DNA from: an uncultured Pelagibacteraceae bacterium
GTDB lineage: Bacteria; Pseudomonadota; Alphaproteobacteria; Pelagibacterales; AG-422-B15
Assembly (NCBI GenBank): GCA_902554325.1
Contig: CACDOH010000004.1
Span: 1-64,000 of the forward strand
DNA length: 64,000 nucleotides
Direction: 5' to 3'
The notes under the pieces are model-generated. The model saw nothing but the letters and a program-made list of their open reading frames with translations, searched no databases and had not been told where the DNA came from. Below, piece by piece: positions 52,175-61,028 of the stretch; within the stretch, counting starts at the first letter, position 1, and every line of letters starts with the position of its first letter. The translations under genes and the position numbers were made by a program.

Positions 52175-53001
52175 TAGGGCTCATCGCCAAGTATTGCTAC
52201 TCTATCCATAATTCTTTCATGGCCCATCCCCCTACCAGGAAAAAAATCAGCTATTGCATAATGAATTACACTGCGATTATCCCAAATTGCTAACGTATTT
52301 TCTGTCCACGAAAATCGACATGTAAAATCTAGAGTACTCTGATGTTCAAAAAGTTTGTTCAAAGTATGTGTGCTTTCTTCTTCAGGCATATCTACAATTG
52401 ATTTTGTATACATCCAATTGACATATAAAATTTTCTTTCCAGTGTCAGGGTGTGTACGAACAATTGGATGTTCATTGTAATATTCTTTAGGGTTATTTCC
52501 GTTACTTTCAAAATGTTTGAAATTTTCAATGAAAGAGTCTGCGCCCAGTGAATAATGTCTTGCTGACTTATTTAAAATTTTTTCTTTTATTGAGTCATGT
52601 AGTGTCTCCCAAGCCAACTCCATATTAGAAAATACTGTATCACCTCCAACAGGTGGTATTTTTATTGACTTTAATATTACAGCTTTTGTTGGTCGAACAT
52701 TAAAACTTACATCACTGTGCCATCCTTCCCCCCATTGATTCTTTTCATCAGCACCTTTAATCAATCTCGTTATTTCAGGATAACCATCCCTTCCCTTAAC
52801 ATATGCGTGCTGTTCAATAGGGCCAAAAAATTTTGCTAACCTTATCTGTTCCTCAGGTGTGATATTCTGATCTCTAAAAAAAATTACTTTATGTTCAAGT
52901 AATAATTCATTCACAGTGTTAAATATTTCTTTATTGATATCTTTTAGAGATATACCAGCAATTTCTGCTCCTAACGCTCCTGAAAGAAGTTTAACATCCA
53001 T
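52171..53001 (-). CDS. TauD/TfdA-family 2-oxoglutarate dioxygenase
   Basis: Non-haem Fe(II) dioxygenase of 276 residues. The metal triad is His95-x-Asp97 (GEGWHSDVSF) and His247 (NRSVIHYA), with a 2-oxoglutarate-binding Arg in the C-terminal GHERIMDRVAI. FFRDQNITPEEQIRLAKFFG is the family N-terminal motif. Taurine, other sulfonates, or herbicide-like ethers are family substrates, and nothing here selects among them. A DMT exporter is encoded 30 bases upstream on the same strand, likely in one operon. There is no tauABC transporter in the window. Confidence 0.87.
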   Translation of the reverse strand: MDVKLLSGALGAEIAGISLKDINKEIFNTVNELLLEHKVIFFRDQNITPEEQIRLAKFFGPIEQHAYVKGRDGYPEITRLIKGADEKNQWGEGWHSDVSFNVRPTKAVILKSIKIPPVGGDTVFSNMELAWETLHDSIKEKILNKSARHYSLGADSFIENFKHFESNGNNPKEYYNEHPIVRTHPDTGKKILYVNWMYTKSIVDMPEEESTHTLNKLFEHQSTLDFTCRFSWTENTLAIWDNRSVIHYAIADFFPGRGMGHERIMDRVAILGDEPY

Positions 53002-53031
53002 GCTAAAATGTACTTTTTTTAAAAAAAATTG

Positions 53032-53910
53032 TCATTGTTTATGTTTCTCAGCTTCAAGGAATTGATCAATCAGTATCCAGAGTACGAAAGAAAAGACAAT
53101 TAACCCACCAAGAAGTTCAATATAAGGAGGTGTTTCGCCCACACCGATCCACGCCCAAAGTGGAGCCAGTACTGGTTCAAGAAGTACATAAAGTGCGGCT
53201 CTATGTGGGGGTATATATCTTGATCCAATTGTTATTAATAAAAATCCTAACCCTACTTGAAATGCACCCATAAAAAGAACTATAAGCAAGTCTTTTATAC
53301 TAATTGAATGATCTGGAATGATAGCTAGACCGACAAATAATACAAAGAGACCTGAAAGAAAGACAGAAGGAACGTAATCGACGTCAGGCTTGCTATTAAC
53401 CATTGTTAATTGAATAGCAAAACAAATTGGAACAAATAAAATAATTATATTTCCAAAATTATTAGCAGACCCTAATCCTTGAGAAAACATTATAGCAATT
53501 CCAAACATTGATCCCGCTATTGCGATGATAGTTTTATTACTTATTATTTTTTTTAAAAAAAAATAACTTGCGAAGGCTGCAAACAAAGGACCTGTACTCA
53601 TTATAAATACTGCGTTAGCAACAGTGGTATTGCTCATCCCAAAAACAAAAAAAATATTACTTAAACCTAGAACAAGCATAAGTATTATTCCTCTGTTTCC
53701 AATATTGATAAAAGCGTTTGGGGTTTGAGATTTATACTTAAATAAAATATAAATGAGTGCCACAAGTGAGAACGTGATTGATCGATAGGATGTTATCTGA
53801 ATTGTTGATGCTTCATCAACAAGCCTTATTAGTAGCCCACCAAAACTAAGAAAGAAACCTGCAGCCAATAAGCATAAAGTTCCAAAAATTTCACTGTTGT
53901 ATTTGTTCAT
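53032..53910 (-). CDS. EamA/DMT-family transporter
   Basis: Ten-helix drug/metabolite transporter of 292 residues with two EamA repeats (about 10-145 and 155-285). The second-half signature is ALYVLLEPVLAPLWAWIGVGETPPYIELLGG. It is the first gene of a two-gene unit with the dioxygenase. The pair may export a product or import a substrate of that enzyme, though the substrate cannot be told from sequence. It is divergent from the MBL lipoprotein gene. Confidence 0.87.
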   Translation of the reverse strand: MNKYNSEIFGTLCLLAAGFFLSFGGLLIRLVDEASTIQITSYRSITFSLVALIYILFKYKSQTPNAFINIGNRGIILMLVLGLSNIFFVFGMSNTTVANAVFIMSTGPLFAAFASYFFLKKIISNKTIIAIAGSMFGIAIMFSQGLGSANNFGNIIILFVPICFAIQLTMVNSKPDVDYVPSVFLSGLFVLFVGLAIIPDHSISIKDLLIVLFMGAFQVGLGFLLITIGSRYIPPHRAALYVLLEPVLAPLWAWIGVGETPPYIELLGGLIVFSFVLWILIDQFLEAEKHKQ

Positions 53911-53949
53911 ATTTTAGTTCAAGATTAATTCACTAAACAAGTTCATTTA

Positions 53950-55671
53950 ATGATCAGTAATTTAAAAGTAATTTTATTAAGTTTATTTTTCCTTATTTCA
54001 TGTAACGATCAAAATCAGTCTAAAGAGACATTAGATTCTGATCAAGGCTTGTCTCAGAAACATAAATATGAGTTTAGAAAAGAATTAATTGAGGTAACAG
54101 ACGACATTTACGTAGGTGTTGGTTACGGTCTTGCCAACTCAATTATGATTGAAACAGAAAATAATCTCATAATCGTAGATACTTTAGGTTCTGTTGAAAC
54201 TGCGACAGAATTAATTAATGATTTTAGAAAAATTTCAGAAAAGCCAATTATAGCAATTATATACACTCACAATCACTTGGATCATTTAGGTGGAGCTAAA
54301 GTATTTTTTGATGAGGAATACACAGAAATATATGCACAAGAAAATATAATTTATAATTTAGATAATATTGCTACAACAATTAGACCAATAATTTTTGAAA
54401 GATCATCGAGACAATTTGGGATTCCACTTCCAGAAGAGGAAATTGTTCATCAAGGCATAGGAGGATTCCTCGAAATTAATGATCAATCTACATTCGGACT
54501 TGTTAGGCCTAACATTCTTTTTGATGATCAAATGACGTTAAAAATTGATGATCTCACATTAATGTTAGCCCATGTGCCCGGGGAAACAGATGATCATCTT
54601 TATGTATGGATACCTGAAAAAAAAGTTGTGATGGTTGGTGATAATTTTTATCGATCATTTGCAAATTTATACGCGATAAGAGGAACAAAATTTAGAAATC
54701 CAATGGAATGGGTTCATAGCCTTGATAAAATAAGGTTACTTAATGCAGAACATTTAGTCCCGAGTCACTCACGCCCTATTAGTGGAAAAGAAAATGTTTC
54801 AAAAGCCTTGACTGATTATAGAGATGGTATTCAGTTTGTTCATGACCAAACGATAAGATACATTAATAAGGGCTTAACACCTAATGAGATTGTACAAAAA
54901 GTAAAACTTCCAAATCACTTAGCTGAGTCTCCTTACCTTCAACCTTTTTACGGATCAATATCCTCTTACATAAGATCAATTTTTAGTGGATACATAGGTT
55001 GGTTTAGTGGTAACATTTCTGACCTACATCCACTTTCTGCGACTGAAAGGGCACAAAAATTTGTCAATATAGCTAGGAAACAAACTAAAATTTCAGATGA
55101 GGCAGAAAGCGCTCTTACCAATGGAGAATATCAGTGGGCACTAGAGCTTGCAGATATTTTACTTGCTTTAGACCCTGACAGTACAAACGCCAAAAATATT
55201 AAGGCAAATGCTGCAGAAAAATTATCGCAATATCAGCTTGCTTCAAATGATTACTATTTTTATAGAACTGTTGCGGGCGAATTAAGAAATGAGATTAATG
55301 TCGATCCTTCAACAGCAAATAGCGTAACCCCAGAACAATTGGAAGCTACACCTATAGATGCAATAATGAATATACTTCCAGTCAATCTTAATTTAGAAAA
55401 ATCTGAAGAAATAATAAAAACATATCAATTTTCGTTTACCGATAGCGAAGAAAAGTACTCTGTGTACGTAAGAAGGGGGGTAGCACAAATCAGTAAATAT
55501 CCTGAGCCTAATGCAGAAATTAAAGTTATTACAGATCAGCAAACACTCAAAGAAGTTTTTGGTGGTTTAAAGAACTTAGCCGCTATATCACTTCTTTTAA
55601 CAAACAATACAATTAATGTAGAAGGCAGCAAGCTTGAATTTTTACAGTTTCTTGATTTATTTACGGATTAG
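53950..55671 (+). CDS. MBL-fold alkyl/aryl-sulfatase-like lipoprotein
   Basis: A 573-residue metallo-beta-lactamase-fold protein. It starts with a signal and lipobox (LSLFFLISCNDQ), so it should be lipid-anchored. The metal motif is THNHLDHLGG (HxHxDH), followed by AHVPGETDDHL, GDNFYRSFANLY and a distal His in VPSHSRPI. Downstream are an alkyl-sulfatase dimerisation-like region (about 290-420) and an SCP2-like C-terminal domain (about 450-573). This is the Sdsa1/YjcS layout of alkyl sulfatases. Substrate is unproven. DUF3429 follows after 10 bases. Confidence 0.85.
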   Translation: MISNLKVILLSLFFLISCNDQNQSKETLDSDQGLSQKHKYEFRKELIEVTDDIYVGVGYGLANSIMIETENNLIIVDTLGSVETATELINDFRKISEKPIIAIIYTHNHLDHLGGAKVFFDEEYTEIYAQENIIYNLDNIATTIRPIIFERSSRQFGIPLPEEEIVHQGIGGFLEINDQSTFGLVRPNILFDDQMTLKIDDLTLMLAHVPGETDDHLYVWIPEKKVVMVGDNFYRSFANLYAIRGTKFRNPMEWVHSLDKIRLLNAEHLVPSHSRPISGKENVSKALTDYRDGIQFVHDQTIRYINKGLTPNEIVQKVKLPNHLAESPYLQPFYGSISSYIRSIFSGYIGWFSGNISDLHPLSATERAQKFVNIARKQTKISDEAESALTNGEYQWALELADILLALDPDSTNAKNIKANAAEKLSQYQLASNDYYFYRTVAGELRNEINVDPSTANSVTPEQLEATPIDAIMNILPVNLNLEKSEEIIKTYQFSFTDSEEKYSVYVRRGVAQISKYPEPNAEIKVITDQQTLKEVFGGLKNLAAISLLLTNNTINVEGSKLEFLQFLDLFTD

Positions 55672-55681
55672 TTATTTATAA

Positions 55682-56128
55682 ATGGGACAAAAACAATCTT
55701 ACATTCTTGGCTTATTTGGCCTCATACCATTTATCATAATTTTTTTGATGTATTTTATCTCTCCTCCAAATGATGAAATATATGATTTAATGATATTTAT
55801 TTATATTGCTTATGCTGCAATCATTTCATCTTTCTTGGGGGGTATACAGTGGGGACTAATAACAGCCTTTGCGGACAAAATTTTTTACGTTTTCACTCCA
55901 CTCTTAATAACGGTAATTCCAGCGCTAATCTCTTGGGCTGCATTATTGTCTTTAGAAAATTTAAAACTTTCTTTGGTACTATTACTTATTAGCTATGTTA
56001 TTTCTCTTTTACATGATTACTATCTTTATCAACAGCTAAAGATTACGCCACGCTGGTTCATTACAATGAAAGTTATACTTTCATTAACGGTTTCAATGCT
56101 GACAATTATACTTATAATTTTTGTGTAA
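55682..56128 (+). CDS. DUF3429 membrane protein
   Basis: A 148-residue inner-membrane protein with about five helices, matching DUF3429 (LGLFGLIPFIIIFLMYF at the start, then IIS-SFLGGIQWGL and a C-terminal ITPRWFITMKVILS region). Function unknown. It is probably co-transcribed with the MBL lipoprotein, and its stop is one base from the stop of the convergent HupE gene. Confidence 0.8.
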   Translation: MGQKQSYILGLFGLIPFIIIFLMYFISPPNDEIYDLMIFIYIAYAAIISSFLGGIQWGLITAFADKIFYVFTPLLITVIPALISWAALLSLENLKLSLVLLLISYVISLLHDYYLYQQLKITPRWFITMKVILSLTVSMLTIILIIFV

Positions 56129-56129
56129 C

Positions 56130-57353
56130 TTAAACTATTAGTCTTTGAATAAAAAAATATAGGCCAAAACAAATCAATAATGCAAAAGAAGTATCTTTAA
56201 ATAAATTAATAATGAAATTCAGGCGAATAAAATTAACTAATTGAAATATTAATAATGCTGCAAATACGAACAATATTTGACCGAATTCAACTCCTAAATT
56301 AAATCCTAATAAACCTGATAAAATATTGCCTGAGTTTATTTCTGTATTTAATAAAAATCCTCCAAAACCAAAGCCATGAATGAGTCCAAATACTATAGTT
56401 ATTAATAATAATAAATTATCACTATTCTTTAAATTTTCTTTTAGTAAAAAATATCCTACAGAAAATAGTAATAAGCCCATCATTAGGAATCCCGAAAACT
56501 GGATATTAGTAATAAAGCTTAAAATAAATAATAGGGGTAAAAGTATAACTAGATACCCCAAGCTTAATAATTTTCCGTTATTATGTTTGTAGAAATATTC
56601 CAAACCTACAAACATAATAGTAAATCCAATAAGTGATTCTACTATGCTTGCATTTACTTGAACAATCTCAACTAAAGATAAGAATAAGGTAAGACTATGT
56701 CCAATGGTAAAGCCTGTAATGATTAATATAAGCCTATTAAGATTTGTTACTATAATGAGCAGTCCTAGAATAAAGAGAAGATGGTCATACCCTCCTAAAA
56801 TATGATTTAGTCCAGAATAAAAAAAATTTTGAAAACTGCTAAAAAAACTTAATTGAGTTTCCTTTTCTGATATATCAACTGATTGGTCGTTAAAAAAAAG
56901 TGCTTTCTCTGTGAGTAAATCATTTTCTAAATATATTCGTGCTATATGAATATGACTTTGAATAACATTAAATAAAGCATTATTAATAATCTTTATATTT
57001 TCTTCTGAAGGACATTTAAATGTTAGTTCATATCTTAAGTAGCCTTCATCTGAACTTAACTCTCTAATATCATTGATAGACTGACATTTTATATCAGCTG
57101 AATAAACATGAATGTGATCATTCAAATAAATTTTAAATATATCTTTTTCATTAAGCTCGTTGTCTATTAAAATTTTTTCATATTCTTTAACCTGAAGCAC
57201 TCTTGTGGCTTCCAATTCTAGTATGGAGAAGTTAGCAATAATATCTGATCCCATAATATTCCACTTAGAAAAGGACTCACTAAAATAATGGGCATATGAT
57301 TGTGAATTAAATAACAGAAATATTAAAATTATTAGTAATTTACGAATATGCAT
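56130..57353 (-). CDS. HupE/UreJ-family membrane protein
   Basis: A 407-residue exported membrane protein with a signal peptide (KLLIILIFLLFNSQSYA), an extracytoplasmic domain of about 155 residues, then seven or so helices. The helical part has the HupE/UreJ signature HILGGYDHLLFILGLL, GFTIGHSLTLFLSL, GLIHGFGFGGFLL and GVEFGQILFVFAA, with His/Asp/Glu in membrane segments that could bind a metal ion. HupE proteins are linked to Ni/Co uptake, but no urease or hydrogenase gene is present. It follows the parvulin-like gene by 4 bases and faces DUF3604. Confidence 0.85.
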   Translation of the reverse strand: MHIRKLLIILIFLLFNSQSYAHYFSESFSKWNIMGSDIIANFSILELEATRVLQVKEYEKILIDNELNEKDIFKIYLNDHIHVYSADIKCQSINDIRELSSDEGYLRYELTFKCPSEENIKIINNALFNVIQSHIHIARIYLENDLLTEKALFFNDQSVDISEKETQLSFFSSFQNFFYSGLNHILGGYDHLLFILGLLIIVTNLNRLILIITGFTIGHSLTLFLSLVEIVQVNASIVESLIGFTIMFVGLEYFYKHNNGKLLSLGYLVILLPLLFILSFITNIQFSGFLMMGLLLFSVGYFLLKENLKNSDNLLLLITIVFGLIHGFGFGGFLLNTEINSGNILSGLLGFNLGVEFGQILFVFAALLIFQLVNFIRLNFIINLFKDTSFALLICFGLYFFIQRLIV

Positions 57354-57357
57354 AAAT

Positions 57358-58260
57358 TTAAAAAGAATATCGAATAATTTCAGAATTATCTTTTAAGTAT
57401 TTTAGATAGTTTTTTAATTTTTCATCATCTAAACCATTGTTATAATCAAAAATAATCTTCTCTCTAATTTCATTATAATAGTTTTCATCAATTTCTTGTT
57501 TAATCCGATCTACAAGCTTAAAGATAAAATATCCGTTATCAAAAAATATGGGTTGAGATACTTCATCAAGATTTAGTGAAGCAATTTGATTGCATATAGA
57601 CTTACCAAAAAGAAGATTACAATCTTTAATATTAATTAACTTATCGGGAACCTCAAAAAAATTATTTTCATCATAACTAGATTTAATATCTAAAAAATCT
57701 TTTGTATTAAGCTCATTATACAATTTTGATATTTTTGGTTGAAGTGTCTTCAAGTCTGACTCTGTACCGAGTAGAACAGACTCTTGATTACGAGAATTTA
57801 TGTAAATTGATTGAAATTGAATTTTTTGCGTAGGGGTATATTTTCCAATATTTTTATTGTAAAAATTTCTTAGATCTTCTTCACTAATCTGATTTTTTTC
57901 GACTTGAATGATGAAGTCAATCACCTGTTTTATCATTTCTTTTCTGACGCCAATATCCTTCTTATGCAGATCAAGCTCTATTCCTCTTTGTACCAGAAGT
58001 TCTTCCTCTATCATTCTTTCTAATAGCAACTCTAAGATTTCAATATCATCCTCTGGTTGGATATCTGCTCCAAGGTTTGAGGCGTACTTTAGAAATTGGT
58101 CTTCAGAAATAACAACATCATTCACCAGAGCAACAGCCTTTCTATTTTTAAGCTGAAGAAATTGATCATTGAATGAAATGGTCTCATAAAAAATAAGAGT
58201 TAGGCCTATAATTATGGCAATACTAAATATGAGAATATTTTTATTTATGATCTTGGTCAT
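57358..58260 (-). CDS. Membrane-anchored parvulin-like (PPIase) protein
   Basis: About 300 residues. I choose the inner ATG at 58260 (MTKIINKN...) over the track start at 58281, because it puts the hydrophobic anchor (ILIFSIAIIIGLTLIFYE) near the N-terminus; the longer form adds 7 residues. The anchor is followed by a SurA/PpiD-like chaperone helical part (about 40-140) and a rotamase-like domain with the YTPTQKIQFQSIYI and FFDNGYFIFKLVDR strands. The rotamase core is divergent, so chaperone activity may dominate. It is first in a two-gene unit with HupE and only about 46 bases from the divergent DUF3604 start. Confidence 0.78.
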   Translation of the reverse strand: MTKIINKNILIFSIAIIIGLTLIFYETISFNDQFLQLKNRKAVALVNDVVISEDQFLKYASNLGADIQPEDDIEILELLLERMIEEELLVQRGIELDLHKKDIGVRKEMIKQVIDFIIQVEKNQISEEDLRNFYNKNIGKYTPTQKIQFQSIYINSRNQESVLLGTESDLKTLQPKISKLYNELNTKDFLDIKSSYDENNFFEVPDKLINIKDCNLLFGKSICNQIASLNLDEVSQPIFFDNGYFIFKLVDRIKQEIDENYYNEIREKIIFDYNNGLDDEKLKNYLKYLKDNSEIIRYSF

Positions 58261-58306
58261 TGCATGTAATATTATACTCAAATATAGTTAATTATTATCA
58301 AATAAT

Positions 58307-60718
58307 TTGCTTATGAGTATTGTAAAAGTTATAAAATATTTCTTCATCCTTTCAATCCTCTTTATAATTAGTTTACTTGTAGTTTTAGAATTTCATTTAT
58401 TTAGTGAAGACTTAGATGGAGGGAAAATCACTGGTAAAATTAATACTATCGAGTTTGTAAAAGACAAAGAGACGAGGCAATTAAGTGCAATGGCAACTCT
58501 TAACGAGGTGCCAACAAAACAAATTTTGTTTGGCGATCTTCATGTTCATTCAACATTTTCAGCCGATGCACATATGATGAGCTTGCCCATCACTGGTGGG
58601 CTAGGAGTACATCCTGTTGCAGATGCCTGCGACTTTGCAAGACATTGTTCAGCATTAGATTTTTGGTCAATCAATGATCATGCTGAAGCAACTACACCAA
58701 AAAGATGGATGGAAACAAAAGAAACGATCAGGAAATGTAATGCTTTAAATGTGGATCCAGCTAATCCAGATTGTGTTGCTTTTTTGGGATGGGAGTGGAC
58801 ACAAGTAGGGGTTATAAGAGGAAATCATTGGGGTCATCATAATGTCATTTTGAAAGAAGAGACTGATGAAGCGGTTCCAACCAGAGCTATTGCATCATTA
58901 TCTGTAACTCGACAAGCAATGACTTCTAGACCCTTAGTACCAAATGTATTTTTCCCATTCGTAGATTTTGATAATTTCAAAAGATACAATGACATAAATC
59001 GATATTTCACAGAAACAGGAAAAATAAAAAATTGTGAGCGAGGTGTACTTTCTAAAGATTTACCAATGAACTGTCATGAAGAAGCAGTAACTCCATTAGA
59101 TTTAGTTAAGAGGCTTGAGGAATATGATAGTGACTACATGGTTATACCGCACGGGCAGTCCTGGGGACTTTATACTCCTGCTGGATATACTCTAGATAAG
59201 GGCTTAGAGATTTCAAAAAAATACCCAAAAATGTTTGAATTATTGGAAACTTATTCCGGGCATGGTAATGCTGAGGAGTACCGCTCATGGAGAGGAGTCA
59301 ATGTTGTAAGAGACGGTGAGGAAATAATTAGACCATTTACGTTTCCGATGGGTGAAATTGATTTAGATCAAGGAACTTTTACACTCAAAAATCAAAATGG
59401 ACCGGATGAGGTCATTGATATTGGAACTCAAACTTGCCCAGAACCATCTAATAATTATATTCCACAATGTTGGCAAGCAGGTAAAGTAATCTATGAAAGA
59501 TGTATTGCCGACGGTGAGTCAGTTTCAGAATGCAGCGAAAGACGAGAAGCGACAGAACAAGCATCAGTAGATAGAGGTAGATCAGGGTACAATGTTGTTC
59601 CAAAGTTTACAGAATTTGATCGAAATATATCCGGTCAGTGTTTAGATTGTTTTAGTCCTCCGATGAACCATGTTCCTGGTGGCAGCGCTCAGTATGGATT
59701 AGCGTTAACAAAATATAAAGAAGATGGTTCAAAACATAGATTTAGATACGGGTTCATAGGTTCCAGTGATAACCATTCTGCTGCACCTGGCAGTGGATAT
59801 AAAGAACTATTTGGCAACAATATAGATGGAAGCGGACCTCCAAGCGAATTTTTAGATAAGGTTTTACATATGAGTCCATATTATTTCCCTAAAAGTACAA
59901 GTCCAATTGGTCGAAATTCTGATCCAATTGGCGACTCCTTTGTCTCGCCTTCGCAGCCGCAAGTTTATGATATTCCTGATCTAATCGTTGGCTTTAATAC
60001 TGTTGAGTGGGAAAGGCAAAGAGGTTTCTTTACGACAGGTGGACTGGCAGCTGTTCACTCTGAGGGACGGTCTAAAGAGGAAATTTGGGATGCGTTAAAA
60101 AGAAAAGAAACTTACGCAACAAGTGGCACCCGCATGTTACTTTGGTTTAATTTAATCAGTGAGAATAAAAAAGTCTCTATGGGTTCTTCAATTGAAACAG
60201 ATACTAAACCTGAATTTGAAGTTAAAGCTATGGGCTCGTTCGTTCAGAAACCAGGGTGTCCAGAGGATGCATACATTGCATTGGGAGAAGAAAGAGTAGA
60301 CGAGCTGTGTTTTAATGAATGTTATAATCCTTCAGATGACAGAAAATTTATTCATAGAATTGAAGTAATTAAAGTATTACCGCAAGAGTATGTAGATCAA
60401 CCTATTGAAGGACGAATTCTAGACCCTTGGTATACCCATTATTGTGATCCAAATGAATTAGGCTGTTCTTTTAAATTCACAGATGAGGATTTTTCGATAG
60501 ATCAAAAAGATGTGAGTTATTATGTAAGAGCCATAGAAGTACCCACTCCTCAAATTAATGTTAAGGGAGGTGTTTGTGAATTTGATGCAGATGGGAATTG
60601 TGTAAAGTTTAAGCTTTGCACTCAAGACTGGAAGCATCCAAGAGACATCGAGACTTGTTCTGAAATAGATGAACATCGCGCTTGGTCATCGCCGATTTAT
60701 TTGGATTATTTATCCTAA
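58307..60718 (+). CDS. DUF3604 protein, exported and PHP-like
   Basis: An 803-residue protein with one N-terminal hydrophobic helix (FFILSILFIISLLVVLEF), so it is periplasmic or membrane-tethered. Motifs suggest a PHP-like metal hydrolase: GDLHVHSTFSADAHMM (HxH), FWSINDHAEA, FLGWEWTQ, WGHHNVI, VIPHGQSWG and SSDNHSAAPG. Near the C-terminal third are GLAAVHSEGRSKEEIWDAL and YATSGTRM. It has 21 cysteines, many in close pairs, indicating disulfides in an oxidising compartment. The start could also be the ATG at 58313. Substrate unknown; a phosphoester or similar bond is an inference from the fold. It is divergent from the parvulin-like gene. Confidence 0.85.
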   Translation: MLMSIVKVIKYFFILSILFIISLLVVLEFHLFSEDLDGGKITGKINTIEFVKDKETRQLSAMATLNEVPTKQILFGDLHVHSTFSADAHMMSLPITGGLGVHPVADACDFARHCSALDFWSINDHAEATTPKRWMETKETIRKCNALNVDPANPDCVAFLGWEWTQVGVIRGNHWGHHNVILKEETDEAVPTRAIASLSVTRQAMTSRPLVPNVFFPFVDFDNFKRYNDINRYFTETGKIKNCERGVLSKDLPMNCHEEAVTPLDLVKRLEEYDSDYMVIPHGQSWGLYTPAGYTLDKGLEISKKYPKMFELLETYSGHGNAEEYRSWRGVNVVRDGEEIIRPFTFPMGEIDLDQGTFTLKNQNGPDEVIDIGTQTCPEPSNNYIPQCWQAGKVIYERCIADGESVSECSERREATEQASVDRGRSGYNVVPKFTEFDRNISGQCLDCFSPPMNHVPGGSAQYGLALTKYKEDGSKHRFRYGFIGSSDNHSAAPGSGYKELFGNNIDGSGPPSEFLDKVLHMSPYYFPKSTSPIGRNSDPIGDSFVSPSQPQVYDIPDLIVGFNTVEWERQRGFFTTGGLAAVHSEGRSKEEIWDALKRKETYATSGTRMLLWFNLISENKKVSMGSSIETDTKPEFEVKAMGSFVQKPGCPEDAYIALGEERVDELCFNECYNPSDDRKFIHRIEVIKVLPQEYVDQPIEGRILDPWYTHYCDPNELGCSFKFTDEDFSIDQKDVSYYVRAIEVPTPQINVKGGVCEFDADGNCVKFKLCTQDWKHPRDIETCSEIDEHRAWSSPIYLDYLS

Positions 60719-60729
60719 AGTTTTTATAA

Positions 60730-60894
60730 ATGAAATATCTGATCCCATCCATTGTATCGTTAGTAGTAGGCAGTCTTTTTAGTTGGGCTTACTTAACTGC
60801 TTATGGATTCGGTTTCTCTTATATTATTTATCTTGGCATGATGATAGCAATGGTCTTCCTAGCTATAGATGCCTGGAGAAATATTAATAAATAA
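60730..60894 (+). CDS. 54-residue membrane mini-protein after DUF3604
   Basis: Too short for the ORF track. It begins MKYLIPSIVSLVVGSLFSWAYL, 11 bases after the DUF3604 stop, and contains two hydrophobic segments (about 5-22 and 28-47) split by TAYGFG, ending in a charged AWRNINK. The codon use and the same-strand position fit a real gene co-transcribed with DUF3604. There is no clear ribosome site, and I do not recognise a family. Confidence 0.55.
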   Translation: MKYLIPSIVSLVVGSLFSWAYLTAYGFGFSYIIYLGMMIAMVFLAIDAWRNINK

Positions 60895-61028
60895 GCAAAT
60901 TAAAACAATTACTTAGATATTTAATTTTAAGATATTCACACTTTGTCAATTTGGCAAGCATCAGTAATTGTGAAAGCCCTTAATTGATAAAAGATGCCTT
61001 TATAAAATTAAATATAGGGAGAAAATAC

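Noticed and set aside
60895-61028. Sigma-54 promoter before amtB (TTTGGCAAGC...)
   Set aside because: The -24-like TGGCA has no TTGC element at the required -12 spacing, so I do not call it.
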